Assembly (NCBI GenBank): GCA_958510825.1
Contig: OY294051.1
Span: 31,685,667-31,749,666, forward strand
Direction of reading: 5' to 3'
Length of the DNA: 64,000 nt
Source of the DNA: Brachypterus glaber
Taxonomy: Eukaryota; Arthropoda; Insecta; Coleoptera; Kateretidae
The notes under the pieces are model-generated. The model saw only the letters and a list, made by a program, of their open reading frames with translations. It was not told the origin of the DNA and did no database searches. Numbering within the stretch: position 1 is the first letter of the stretch; the number at the start of each line of letters is the position of its first letter. The position numbers and the translations under genes were made by a program. Shown one piece after another: positions 11,940 to 23,532 of the stretch.

Positions 11940-12110
11940 GAAGATCATGTGAATGTGTTATTTATTTATGCTTGTGAATAAAATTTTATTCTAACCACAT
12001 AAGAAAATGACATTTCCAACTCTCGAGATGCTAATTTGGCTACGCCTCGGTCAAATAGCATCTCTCGAGTTGGAAATGTTTCATTCAGAAAACAAAAAAA
12101 AAGCCTGGTT
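11940..12110. repeat. hairpin repeat with GGCTACGCC loop
   Basis: CATTTCCAACTCTCGAGATG at 12010 is mirrored by CATCTCTCGAGTTGGAAATG at 12059 around a TGGCTACGCCTCGG loop. The upstream GCTTGTGAATAAAATTTTAT resembles sequence before the hairpin at about 5773. Confidence 0.65.
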
Positions 12111-12305
12111 CCTCAAACTAGACAAAGGTTTGTCTCGGTCAGGTCGAATTTCGTTGCTAACCTCACAAAAGTGACACCCACGTTTGGTAAAGATAAAGTT
12201 CCTCGAGAGATGAAACCCAACATAATTTTTACAACTGAATTCCTTAGCGGTTTACCCTTCGTGTTTATAATACTTTTATTAAGGGCTAGTTTATTAATAT
12301 GCTGA

Positions 12306-12947
12306 TAAATATAACAGGAGGATAAAGTCTGCTAAGGGACAATATCGTATTTTGGGCTAAAATTCGTGCAACGATAGGATTTTACATGTTTATAGATACA
12401 TAAAAATCGATAAAAAATTAATACTTTATTAAAATTTCAGCCCTTCTTAATTAATTATTTTAGTTACGAATAAACCAGTTACAAATTGCGATTTCCACGC
12501 CAGATAATGTTAACAGGCACTTTAAGAGCATCTATTCTTTTCTGTTAGGCATACAAGTTGTATCTGCAATTTTGCGGTTTTTTAGTTTTTTTGATAGGCA
12601 AATGTCATAACTCGTATCCTGCACTTACAACTTATGTGGTTAACCTCATATATATGGACTCACCAAAAAAGGACCTATTTTGTCGTTAACAGTTTGCCGG
12701 GTATGAGCGATATGAGTTGATGTCCAATGTGGCTTTTTTTTGTTTGTCAAATAAAATCTGATTTAATCATAAATATCGTTATGAGTTTCCCCGACTATGG
12801 AATGCTCGATATCTCAAAGTGATGTACGATTTCTTTCCAAGGTATTGATAATTTAGCCCTGAATAGCGTAATTTAAAAAGGTACAGAAAACCAACAAAGA
12901 CCTGATCAGACGTACATAATTTTAACTAATAGATAATAGCTATCATA
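12306..12947. other. intergenic DNA, nothing recognised
   Basis: No feature is supported here. Confidence 0.4.
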
Positions 12948-13330
12948 TACAGGGTTATTCAGAAATAAGTTCGAGAAATTTAAGAGGTGATTCTACGTTA
13001 GAAAAATATAAAAAAAGTTCCTATAAATGAAATGAGTCCTAAGGGAGCTACGGCTCTTTAAAATTGCAACAAAAATAATGTTTTTAATTAATAATTTTTG
13101 TACCCTTTAAGCTAGAGGGACGAGCTTTTGCATGTATACTAGTATTAATAAGGGCAATAAGTTTATGTTAATTTATTTTTTTGAATTTATCCAGAGGCGT
13201 GCCTAGACGGACAAAGTATGTGAGGCTTAACACATTTTTAGCCCAAACTTTTTTATGTTTATAAAAAGTCCAAAATGATCAAAATTTGCATTACGTAATA
13301 CTTGAACGTTCCCTAATGGAGAGTATTCCT
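12948..13330. mobile_element. ACAGGGT-family TIR element, partial copy
   Basis: The segment begins ACAGGGTTATTCAGAAATAA and continues through AGCCGTAGCTCCC-like and CCAGAGGCGTGCCTAGACGG blocks. It matches one half of the palindromic copies at 16338-17046 and 62513-63245. The right terminal repeat is absent, so the copy is truncated. Confidence 0.7.
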
Positions 13331-13859
13331 TTCCGACCTTGTTGCGTAAATAACTAATTTAAATAAAATATGATACATTGTTTATATTGCATAGTAACAC
13401 CCTGTATGTTAATATCTAGGTTATGTGCCCCGCCTTTTATGTACTTTACAAACTATTAGTTAAATGCTGTTTCTTCTAAATTCCATGTATAAATAAGAAA
13501 AATGATACTCTTTATGTATATATGAATCTAGAATCAAAATTCTGCTAATTCAATGTTTATAAATAAAATTATATTAATGTTATCGATAGATACATTTTGT
13601 TGGTTCATAGGAATTCAACACAAACCGTATGAAGCATTCTATTAATCATTACATGGTACTGAATTGAGCAATATAAAAAACTGGTTTGTATGGGTATTAT
13701 GGTATACCAATGGTATTAACATTTTCTAGAATAACATCGACAATTCATCGAATACTTATTAATCATTTTTCTATGACTAACCGGTATTTTTACCCTAGTC
13801 TAGCAGTTTTTCAACAAACAAATCGAATAAAACAAACGTTATCAGCAATAATTGAATGG

Positions 13860-14600
13860 CTAATAAATAATTTTTATGGGTTACCGCAAGGATTAGTTTT
13901 TGGACCATTTATTGATTGTATTTTACTTGTGGGGTACTGTAAAGAATTTTTTTAAGAGTTAATTATTATTAAATAATAACTTGATAGATTTGATCAATAA
14001 GATAACTAAAAACAAGAAATAAATAAAATAATTGTACGTGTAATTATAATTAAAATAAATTAAATAATTATTTTATGGGTTACCACAAGAATCGTTTTTA
14101 GGACAAGCTATTTATTGTATTTTATTGTAAGGTTTTTCAAAAAATCTTTTTGAGACCAATTATAATTGGGCGGTGTTATAAAATAAATTATTTTTATGGG
14201 ACACCACAAGGATCATTTTTGAGACCATTTATTCATTGAATTTTATTTGTGGGATACTGCAAAGAATTTTTGATTAGCTATATTTGAATGTGTAATAATA
14301 AATGATATTTATGGGTACCACAAGGATAATCTTAGGGACCAATTATAATTATTGGTTGTATTTTATTTGCGAGGTACTGCAAAGATTCCATTTCGGACTA
14401 AATATAAAATACCTTTTTTTTATATAGTTTTTTTTTAATACTTGGAAAATTTAGTTTTATTAGTTGGTAAACTTTTGTAGTCACCCCCAACGATGTTCCT
14501 TCGGTACACCCCTGTTTAAAAGTGTCGTTAATTGGTTTTCCGGGTTACCGCAAGGATGCGTTTTCAGTCCAATTATATATTTCTATAAACAAACAAGTAA
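13860..14600 (+). repeat. degenerate tandem array of a reverse-transcriptase motif B segment
   Basis: Five diverged units start near 13862, 14045, 14165, 14290 and 14520. Each carries a GGNNNNCCNCAAGGAT-like block that reads G-L/T-P-Q-G-x-x-x-x-P, as in GLPQGLVFGP at unit 1. Most units then continue with ATTTATTGNNTGTATTTTA and a GGTACTGCAAAGA block. The reading resembles the PQG motif of non-LTR reverse transcriptases. The rest of the enzyme is absent and frames are broken. One further isolated copy lies at 37258. Confidence 0.5.
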
Positions 14601-15239
14601 ATGCTAATTTAAAGAGGAAACATTTTGCTGTTTATTTTTTTAATTAAATAAAAGCTGTTTTACCAGCTATTTTTAAAAGCGTTAAATATCAAATAATTTT
14701 AAAAATCTCATGATCTAACAATTTTAAAATTTAAATATTATAATTTATCTGGTATAATATTGTATATGTTATAAGGCATACCTGATTGAAAATTTATTCA
14801 CATATGTTTAAAAATAAACTTGTTTTGCGTTTTTTTAGTATTAAATTTAATATTTTACTAACTAGTACTAGTATAAAGGTACTGCTAAATCCATGCATTA
14901 AATTTAAATTATTTTTAACGAAAAAGATAATAGAAAATAATAAATATTTAACGAATTTTTTTAATGTTTCTTTTTCAAATACAATTGTACTAAATTCATA
15001 TCTACTTTTTAGTAATTTTATTTTTCTCAAAATTAAAAAGGCTTACTTACATTAATTCCTCCTATTCGAAAAAAACAAAGAAAAACAACACTTATATACA
15101 CATTAAAGCTTATGTTGATGTTCACCTGTTCGATTTAAAAGCACACTGCGATTCGTATTCAACGGTCACTAAAAAACAAGCGAACGTATCCAAGCCAACT
15201 GCCGTGGTTTGTCGATTCTGGCCAGCAGACTACTAGATA
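14601..15239. other. AT-rich intergenic DNA, nothing recognised
   Basis: The sequence is very A/T-rich. The overlapping short ORFs on both strands are chance open frames. Confidence 0.4.
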
Positions 15240-15241
15240 CT

Positions 15242-15609
15242 TTTACTAGTTGTTTGAAGAGAAGAATTTTTGAACTGGAGACGTCATTTTCATGGTATTT
15301 AACCCTTTCACGGCAGACTTATTGGGTATATAGGCTAATTCGTTTTTACGTGATAGTGACTCATGCTTAAAGCAAGCTCCCGTTTTACGATTTCTTACCC
15401 GCAACGTATATACTTGGTATACCCTCTTCACTAGTTGATTGAAGAGAATAATTTTTCAACTGGATCGTCGTTTTCATGGTATTTAACCCTTTCACGGCAG
15501 ACTTATTGGATATATATGCTAATTCGTTTTTACGTGATAGTGACTCATGCTTAAAGCAACCTCCCGCTTTACGCTTTCCTACTTGCAACGCCTATACTTG
15601 GTTTATTCT
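15242..15609. repeat. two-copy tandem duplication (about 184 bp period) with a piggyBac-like end
   Basis: Two units repeat with period 184, judged from TTAACCCTTTCACGGCAGAC at 15299 and 15483. Each unit also shares GCTAATTCGTTTTTACGTGA and GTGACTCATGCTTAAAGCAA. TTAACCCTTT plus a GGCAG-type block is typical of piggyBac-like ends, but the right-hand terminus is not seen. The short ORFs through it are not conserved proteins. Confidence 0.65.
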
Positions 15610-15799
15610 CTTTTCGTTCCGTTCCCCGCGTGGGCCATACTTTCAATATGATCAAAATTTTCATTACGTAATACTTGAACGTTCCCTTATCTTGAAAGGG
15701 TTTATTGCTTAATCTGAGAAATATTTATTTGACTATCATCGTCCTTTTATATTTTTGAGAATTATAGAGAATCCTCAAAATCTATAGATGATATCTATT

Positions 15800-15882
15800 A
15801 CAAAAAGCTTTTTTTATTTCCTATATGACTAGACATATCTAGTGGATATTATCCACTCATAGGAAATAAAAAAGCTTTTAGT
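15800..15882. repeat. hairpin
   Basis: AAAAGCTTTTTTTATTTCCT at 15803 is mirrored by AGGAAATAAAAAAGCTTTT at 15862. The loop contains TATCTAGTGGATA. Probably a fold-back element remnant. Confidence 0.6.
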
Positions 15883-15910
15883 TTAAATAGTTTATTTTAT
15901 CTTAAATATC

Positions 15911-16137
15911 ATGAAGCTGAAGTTTGCAACGTTTTTTTGCATCGAAAATTCAAATAGTATATTAAAGCATTAGTTTCATAACATACGTTTTTAGTGCACG
16001 AGTACAAGTTTAGAAAACAAGCCGCTTGCTGCGATTTTTCTAAAGTACTAGTGCTCTAAAAACGTGTTATGAAACAAGTGCTTTAATATACTACTTAAAT
16101 TTTCGATTCAAAAAAACGTTGCAAACTTCAGCTTCAT
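15911..16137. mobile_element. palindrome, GTTTCATAACA hairpin family
   Basis: The arms begin ATGAAGCTGAAGTTTGCAAC and end GTTGCAAACTTCAGCTTCAT. The inner part matches the hairpin at 8828-8960, including GTTTCATAACATACGTTTTT. The total palindrome is about 227 bp. The outer arms are not present in the other two copies. Confidence 0.75.
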
Positions 16138-16337
16138 TAGATATCTAGATTTTAATTTAAAATGCAGATATTGAAAAAAATATATAATATATGGATTTTT
16201 TTCAGGGGTTTCAAATGTCCTAAAATCCTAAAATTTTGCCAAAAATCTCGAAATGTCTTAAAATTTTTAACCAATTAAGCATCCCCCCAAATCAAACTAT
16301 AAAAGTAAAATTACGCATATATTTTTTCCATATACAT

Positions 16338-17046
16338 ATACAGGGTTATTCAGAAATAGGTTCGAGAAATTTAAGATTCTACGTTAAAAAATACGAAATC
16401 TTTATTATATAAAGGTTGGTCCGGAAATGAGTCCTAAGGGAGCTGCGGCCATTCGAAGATGGACATATTGAACAAAAAAGCACCAATAAAATTTTAATGC
16501 TACAGGGCGATTCTTCATTTAAAACTAAGCAAAAAAGTACACCTAAATTTAATATTAAAGGAGGCTTTTAAAATGTATCATTTTTAGTGGCACAAAATGT
16601 TACTTTCTCTTAATTGCATTTTTTTTTTTGAAAACGGTTGCTCGTACAGTGTTACTCTATATGACATTTTTTTATGTATTTTTACTCAAGGAATCTATAT
16701 TTTTTACCAAAAATCCAAAAAAAAACACATAAAAAAGTTTGGAGCAAAAATGTGTTAAGCCTCACATATTTTGTCCTCTTAGGCACGCCTCTGAATAAAT
16801 TCAAAAAAATAAATTAACATAAACTTATTGTCCATATTAATACTAGTATACATGCAAAAGCTTGTCGCTCTAGCTTGAAGGGTACAAAAGTTATTAATTA
16901 AAAAAATTATTTTTATTGCCATTTTAAAGAGCCGTAGTTTCCTTAGGTCTCATTTCCGGACCAACCTTTATAGAAACTTTTTTTCATATTTTTTAACTTG
17001 GAATCCCTCTTAAATTTTTTGAACTTATTTCTGAATAAACCTGTAT
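16338..17046. mobile_element. ACAGGGT-family TIR element, full-length copy
   Basis: The element starts ACAGGGTTATTCAGAAATAG and ends with the inverse (TTATTTCTGAATAAACCTGT). The arms carry GGTTGGTCCGGAAATGAGTC and its inverse. The interior shares GAGGCTTAACACATTTTT-type and CCAGAGGCGTGCCTAG-type blocks with the copies at 12.9 and 62.5 kb. It has no transposase. The TA-rich flanks fit a TA-targeting DNA transposon family, which is an inference. Confidence 0.75.
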
Positions 17047-18439
17047 ATAGGGGGCTCAAGCCCCCCCTCAAAATGTGTACCTGCAAATCTCGTACAAGTT
17101 TTTTTTAGTGTAGATAGCTTGAATTTTCTTACACGCCCTTTAAGGGAGTGGGTATATTTTAGGATATTGCGATCTAAAATCAGGATATGACAAATCAATA
17201 ACCAATATTTTATGATTTGTTTTGATGATGATACGCAAAAGGGTACAGGGTGATGCTAACAACAATATGCAGTATTTATCACTTCTTCTTCTTCTAATTT
17301 GCTTTGATCTTTTCTTTCGAAATTTGGTCAGCTCAGTATAAATTTGTATTTATACTATATATCAAAGTGGTATTCTGGGCTTCAGGTCACAGAAAAGTGT
17401 TCTGGAGTTCTAGATTCCATCCCCGTAGTCCTTAGTGTTTACTGTTGGTTGTGTTAGCTGTTGCCTAGGCAGTTTTTTTCTAATTTGTAATTATATTTGC
17501 GCATGCGCTAGTATAAAAAAAAATTGTACGTATAAAAACTTCTTCACGTGTTAGTTGCTTCCAAATCAAAATTTATCAGCATAATAAATGATTAAAAATC
17601 ATAAAATTCCCTTCTTACTCCAATATAATCACATGTTCGTCATTTTACTGCACATCTTCCATACAATCACTATAAAATATATAAAATCGAATCCGGGGCA
17701 TATCTAAGATAGCAAATAAATAAATAAATAACTAATACTAAAACACTTGATACTAAAAATTAAACGCGATTAACGGATTATAAAATTCTTGCAAAAGTAC
17801 ATATTCCTCGTTTTACGGGTGAAAAGCAACTCCAGTATTTATCACTTGCATTATTAACCCTTCGGTGCTCGCGTACGAGGAAATTATAGTAGCCGCAGGG
17901 TAATTCCAGCGTTGCACTATGGGCCAGGACCTCCCTAAAATTGGCCTTTAGTCCCCTATATAATTCAGAATAATAAATAAAAGTATCACATTCTATAATA
18001 GTTATTTTATATATACACATAATTATAGTTAAATTCGTTAAAAATTATCGTTGACTACTTAAAAGTAAAAAGTTCAATATTTTTTTTTTTAAATAAATTT
18101 TCGATAGTCTTTTAGTATGTAAAATGTATTCTATTTAAATGGCTTTTTGTGCACTTGCATATCAAAATAACCTTAATAATCACCTAAAACCTGCAAAAGT
18201 TGGATTTCATAATATTAAAATTGTATATTAATTTCGTATTTAAGTAAGTCAAAATTTAATAAATTTTAGTGTATTGCCACCCTTTGAATTCATCATTCCC
18301 CGAGATTTCCCACACAATCAAACTTTTTTTTATATAAACTTGTAGAAAATTATATATATTTTTATTATATATCCAACATTTTCCAATATTTTAGATTTAA
18401 AAAAGTTATTAAATATCTGTACCGAGGTCAAAAATCGGT
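17047..18439. other. intergenic DNA, nothing recognised
   Basis: I see no gene. A perfect GCGCATGCGC palindrome at about 17499 resembles an NRF-1/ewg site, but no transcript is evident nearby. CTTCTTCTTCTTCT occurs near 17283. Confidence 0.4.
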
Positions 18440-18830
18440 TTTTGGTGGTATTTTTGTAAAAATTGGTATGAGGGGCTATTTAAGGATGCTGGAACTAAAT
18501 CCATTTTTAAAAATTAAAAATTCAAAATGACGGGTCCAAGATGGCGCCAACATTTGGTGAATTTAATGGATTTTAATAAAAATTGGCGTCTAAAAGTTTT
18601 CGGGGATGCTGAAACTAAATCCATTATTAAAAATTAAAAATTCAAAATGGATTTTAATAAAAATTGATATCTAGGGATTTTTGAAAATGCTGAAACCGAG
18701 TCCATAATGAAACAAAAAAATTCACAATGGGGACCGCCATGGCGGCAAAGTTTGATAAATTTAAATGAACTTTTTAATAAAAATTGGCATCTAGCAATTT
18801 TCAAGGCTACCCTATAAACATTGGTTCGCC
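18440..18830. repeat. three diverged tandem units of about 125 bp
   Basis: Each unit includes ATGCTGNAACTNAATCCATT-like, AAAATTCAAAATGG-like and TTTTAATAAAAATTG blocks, at about 18485, 18605 and 18688. The units are diverged and probably derive from an old transposon. Confidence 0.6.
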
Positions 18831-19140
18831 GGCCGCCCGATTTTTTTTTTTCAGTTTATTTAATTTTTTTTTTCGTAAAACGAAAAATAAGTTAAAAAAA
18901 AAGTTTTTTGAAAAAAATTATTTTTACCCCATTTTACTCCCTTACCCCAGCCCGATTTTTACTAAAAAACGATCCCAGCCTAGTACTTTGGATAAACAAC
19001 TTATGGTCCAAATTTGAAGTATTAAGCTCAAAGCGTTCTTAAGTTATCGTGGTCACAGATTGTTCGGACAAACCGACAGACAGATTTTTTTTGACGAAAA
19101 TCGTATTTTTTGGATCTAAAACGTTGAGAAACAATAAAAA
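18831..19140. repeat. repeat fragment with GACAGACAGA / CTAAAACGT blocks
   Basis: It contains ACCGACAGACAGATTTTTTT followed by a TCTAAAACGTTGAGAAA block and a GCGCAAGAC block. The same order recurs near 20940-21030 and 53380-53450 (CTAAAACGTCCAGAAA, CGCAAGACTTTC). This is a dispersed repeat family of unknown class. Confidence 0.5.
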
Positions 19141-19429
19141 AGCAATATTTTTTTTTCAGAATTTTTTTACTAGCGCAAGACATTTCTCAGAAAAAATAAT
19201 ATATTAATAGAATAAACTCTAATAAAAGCAAGATATTTTTTTATACAATTAGCATAATTCGTTTGGACTATGACCCCAACCTGGAGTCTCCAGGGGTGCC
19301 TATTCACTAGCGTAAACATAACATATTACGCGCAAATCACAATTACACATCAAATTTTATACCTACATAAATTCGTTAAAAAAAAAATCGGGATTTTTCG
19401 AAGGGTTTATTTATTGAAAAAAACTGTAC

Positions 19430-19670
19430 AAGGACTGTGAGGATCAAAGGATTGTGAAAGATTGTCAAATATGACCAAAAAGATTGTGAAAGATTGTATA
19501 AAATTTTAGTGAAGATTTTTATAGATTGTGGAAAGATTTTAGATGATTGTGGAAGATTGTAGATGATTGTGGAGGATTCTGGAGGATTGTAGATAATTTT
19601 GGAATAAGCAATTGTCAAGGATTGTAAAAGATTGTTGGATAGGTGTACAAGGATTGTAAATAAACCCCTC
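19430..19670. repeat. degenerate GATTGTGGAA-type minisatellite
   Basis: More than fifteen diverged units built on GATTGT(G/A)(A/G)A follow one another. The array sits in AT-rich DNA and has no coding meaning that I can see. Confidence 0.7.
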
Positions 19671-19680
19671 GGGATTTTTC

Positions 19681-21300
19681 GGGAATTTTTTCGAGATTTC
19701 GGGATTCAAAAATCTTCGGGATATCCCGATATTTCGGCATCCCGAATTTCGGGACTGGAAACCCTAAGTGGCACCGCCAATTTCGCAGCGCATTGAGTGC
19801 ACGTTACATAAACATAGTGCAGATGTAATAAACAGGTTGTATTTTTATCAGAGAGAAAGTTATCCAAGTACTAAATTTAAATAAGCCTATTTATAGAATT
19901 CTAATAGGCAGTGCATACAAATAACGTTTTCTATTTGTTTTTTGGGAGGTAAAATAAGTAGGTACCGTGGAAAGGTCATTTTGTGTCAAATACAATAAAA
20001 TTAACTGCGTTTTTACCATTTAAAAGTTCAAGACTTTATGCTGCCTTTTTATTAATTTGACCTATATTACCAACGCCTTGACTACGCCACTTTACAGTGG
20101 CGTAGTTTCAGGGGAACTTGGGGGCACAGTCACCCTTTCAGTTGTCTCAGCCCCAGAAAGTATAGGTACTTATGTATGAACTTTCGGAGAGGTCATTACA
20201 TTTTTACAAGAATTTTAAATTTAATCAAACTTAAGGAGCTGATTAGCTCTCACCTTTTACACCCACGCTACGCGGCACTGCCAGTTTAATCAGTATTTTA
20301 CGGAGAAAATGCCTATATATAAGGTATTTTAATGTAACTGGAAAAAGTAACTAATTTTACAATGAATATCGTAATATAAAAGCCAAGATTACGGTGTTTC
20401 AGAAAATCTCGATTTTCTAAATAAAACAACAACAGATGAGACGTTGCAAGCACCCTGTCAAAACATCGGCAATATTGTACACTAGAGCCATCTAGTTTGC
20501 AAATTTCAAACTAGGTGTTTTGTTTGATTTTAAATTCTGTATCTTTAAAACATTACATTCTAGCAAAAAACTGTATATAACATTTTTTATAGGTCTTAAA
20601 AAGAGCTTTTATTTAAAATATATTTTTTTAAAATCGGGTTATAAATATGTGAGATATGCTAAAAAAACCTTTTACTGCTTTAAACGCCAATATCTCGCAA
20701 ACGTTGTTTATAACATTTTTTGACCAATTTAAAATTATCTTTTATATAAGTGCTAAATTAACCAAATACAATAATAATTGCCTTACTTATAAAAAAAACG
20801 CTAAAAATAGGAGTATTACCCTATTTTTACCCCCTTACCCCCAATCGTTTACCCCCAAAATCTAATCAGCTCTTCGGAATACGATAAGAAACAATATTCA
20901 AAGTCGATATCTCATGTAGAAATGGAGTTAAAGAGTTTACACCCAGACAGACAGACAGACGGACGCAAAATTTTTTTTTACAGATTTCGACTCAGAATGG
21001 TCTAAAACGTCCAGAAATGTGAAAAAAAAAGTGGTCAAAGATTTTGACTTTTCGGCGAAGATTTCAATACATCGGCACTCTTAGTAGCACTAAGTGCCGA
21101 TGTAAAATGCTGGGTTGCTTAAAAGTTGCTCCTTGGTAAAAATTGGGGCAGTTCGAAAGGGAACCAAATCGAATAATCTTTAGGGGTAGATCAAGCAGGC
21201 CCGTGTGCAGGATTTTCTCGCAAGGGGGGGTTCTATCAAATTTCATAAAAAAAAGAAATAAGCTATACAAAGAAAACTATTAACAAATAGATGTACATAA
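19681..21300. other. intergenic DNA with a (CAGA)n-containing repeat fragment
   Basis: A CAGACAGACAGACAGACGGA run at 20944 plus the CTAAAACGTCCAGAAA block at 21002 belongs to the dispersed family also seen at 18831-19140. Nothing else is recognised. Confidence 0.4.
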
Positions 21301-21302
21301 TA

Positions 21303-22274
21303 TACAGGGTGTCTCACGAAGCAGACTCGGTCGACATAGTAAAGTATCCACTTTAGAAAAAACTTTAAAGGGAAAAGTTGTATGGTTTTAAAAAAGGCAC
21401 ATTCTAAAAATATTTTATAATATACAGGATAAAAGTCCTCCTAGGGTGGGTAACATCTGACTTAATTAATTTGAATGGAATGGTATATTTTTTATTATGT
21501 TATCTTACTTGTCATAAAAATACCTTTAATTTAATATCATTGTTTATAGTTTTTGAGATATATTTTTTTTTTTGAGATGAGATAAAATCGGCTTCAATTT
21601 CTTTGCTTTTTGTCAAAAATGAATAAAATTTTGCAAGCTTACCTAAAGAGTATATCTAATTACTTTATGTACAACAAATAAAATGTTTTATACAGGGCGT
21701 TTAAAATTAATATTCAAACTTTTGGATTTTCAAACATAAAAAACTCAATGGAATGCTACATTTAATGAGCAAATAAAAAATATAGCATTCCATTTAAAAG
21801 AATTGAGTTTTTTATGTTTGAAAATCCAAAAGTTTGAATATTAATTTTGAACGCCCTGTATAAAACATTTTATTTTGTGTAGATAAAGTAATTAGATACG
21901 CTCTTTTAAGATAAGCTTGAAAAATTTTATAAATTTTTGACAAAAATTAAAGAAATTGAAGCAGGTTTTATCCTATCACTAAAAATGCATTTTTTCTCAA
22001 AAAAAAAAAAAAAATTGTATCTCAAAAACTATAAACAATAGATCCATATAATATGATATTAAAATAAAGGTATTTTTATGACAAGTAAGATGACATTAAA
22101 AAATATACAATTCCATTTAAAAAAATTAAGTCAAATGTTACCCACCCTAGGAGGACCATCCTGTATATTTCAAAATATTTTTAAAACCATACAACTTCTC
22201 TCTTTAAAGTTTTTCTCTAAAGTGGATACTTTACTATATATCGACCGAGTCGGCTTCGTTGAGACACCCTGTAT
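21303..22274. mobile_element. about 970-bp near-complete palindrome (TIR element)
   Basis: The outer ends are ACAGGGTGTCTCACGAAGC and its inverse (GAGACACCCTGT). The arms mirror each other almost to the centre, for example TGGGTAACATCTGACTTAAT at 21456 against AAGTCAAATGTTACCCACCC at 22127. A second terminal-repeat-like TACAGGGCGTTTAAAATTAA at 21691 and its inverse ending at 21860 lie inside. It either contains one element nested in another or arose by inverted duplication. No transposase is encoded. Confidence 0.8.
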
Positions 22275-23515
22275 ATTATATAATTATATGATTAAAGTCA
22301 TATACATTTCGCTTGATTCAAATTTTTCCTAATCAGGAAGTTCAGAAAATTTTAAAAATTGTAGTTTAATACCCTCCTGGGGGGGAAGGGGGGACTGCTA
22401 GCGTTACGTTTTATTGGCGGTTAAGGCTAAGTTATGAAGCGTTAAATGGGAGGAAGTCAATAGAAAAATTTCTGTGTCCACAAAAACGAATAGTTCACAT
22501 ATACGCATGTTCACATTATCAAGCTTATACTGTATTTAAAACTAGAACGTAAAATGATGGTGTGAGCAACCCAGTTGGTAATTAAAATAAAATGAAGAAA
22601 AATTTGACGAAAAAAAAAAAAATTGCCTTACAGACGTGGTTTGGACTGGAACACTATGAATACAGACGAAAATTGTGTTGAGTTTATATTAAATCTTAGT
22701 GCCTATTCACAAGCTCGCATAAGAACATAAAACATAACAATGCCGTGATTGGCTTGATTTGCCGCCATGTATCTTGTAAGCCAATCACGGTATCGCATTC
22801 TTATGTTTTATGTTCTTATGCAAGCTTCTGCATATGCCTTTATGTGTATTATGTTTATTTTTGATATTAAAATAACCAGGAAAGTCCGTGTACAAATTTT
22901 TGGAAGTATTGTGAAAATCTCAAAAATCTTTACGATAGGCTCGAAAATCTCAGTAGTAATGCATTGAGCATGCAACCTTGCCAACGTTGCTGTAAGCTTA
23001 CATTTGCAAGCTTTTAAAAACGTTTGTAAAAAAAGGTTGCGTCACAGAACACTAGGGTTACGTCAAGCTTTATGTTCCTAACTTTCGCAAGGTTTCAACT
23101 TAAAGCTTTAAGAAAGCTTTAATACAAACTTTCAGAAAGGTTACTTTTAAAACTTTACCTTAAGCTTTAGTTTTACTACCTCGTGAAACCTGGAAAACAT
23201 TTTACATTTTTTTTAGTAAAACCAACTTATTTGGACCAATAATAGTAATATCTGATAAATATTTCTTATATTATACAATAAATTCATGGGTTAAGGTACT
23301 AAAATAATGTTTTTCCATGAGGGTGCGGAAAGTAGCACTTTTCCGCACGCATTTGTGTTTGGAAAGTTCCCCACTTCCGACCAAAAAAAAAAGAATTTTA
23401 GCGGCGTCACTGCCCCCTTTCCCCTTTGTGCGTAAGTTAATGTCTTCATATCTTCACGGCTTGTTTGGATATAATAAAATTTAAATCGATAATTTTGGAT
23501 TTATTAATATATTTC
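22275..23515. other. intergenic DNA with a 120-bp palindrome and AAGCTTT-rich sequence
   Basis: A palindrome lies at about 22705-22830: CATAAGAACATAAAACATAA is mirrored by ATGTTTTATGTTCTTATG. A related arm occurs near 38862-38995. From 22985 to 23190 the motif AAGCTTT recurs many times in a degenerate way. A TTTTCCGCAC fragment at 23338 belongs to the family described at 26080-27170. Confidence 0.5.
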
Positions 23516-23518
23516 AGG

Positions 23519-23532
23519 TCCTCGGTAGTATA
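23519..23532 (+). pseudogene. tRNA-Asp 5' fragment, first copy (target-site duplicate)
   Basis: TCCTCGGTAGTATA is the first 14 nt of a eukaryotic tRNA-Asp: seven acceptor bases, TA, and the start of the D arm. It is preceded by ATTTCAGG. The same string preceded by ATTTCAAG recurs at 24029-24042, and a diverged version begins the complete tRNA gene at 25932. It marks the outer edge of the tandem retrotransposon insertion. Confidence 0.8.

Noticed and set aside
13686..13955. 89-codon ORF ending in a PQG motif
   Set aside because: Only the last part resembles a reverse transcriptase. It belongs to the degenerate tandem array and is not a gene.
17495..17510. GCGCATGCGC palindrome as a promoter
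   Set aside because: It is a perfect NRF-1/ewg-like match, but no transcript-like ORF or exon follows within several kb.
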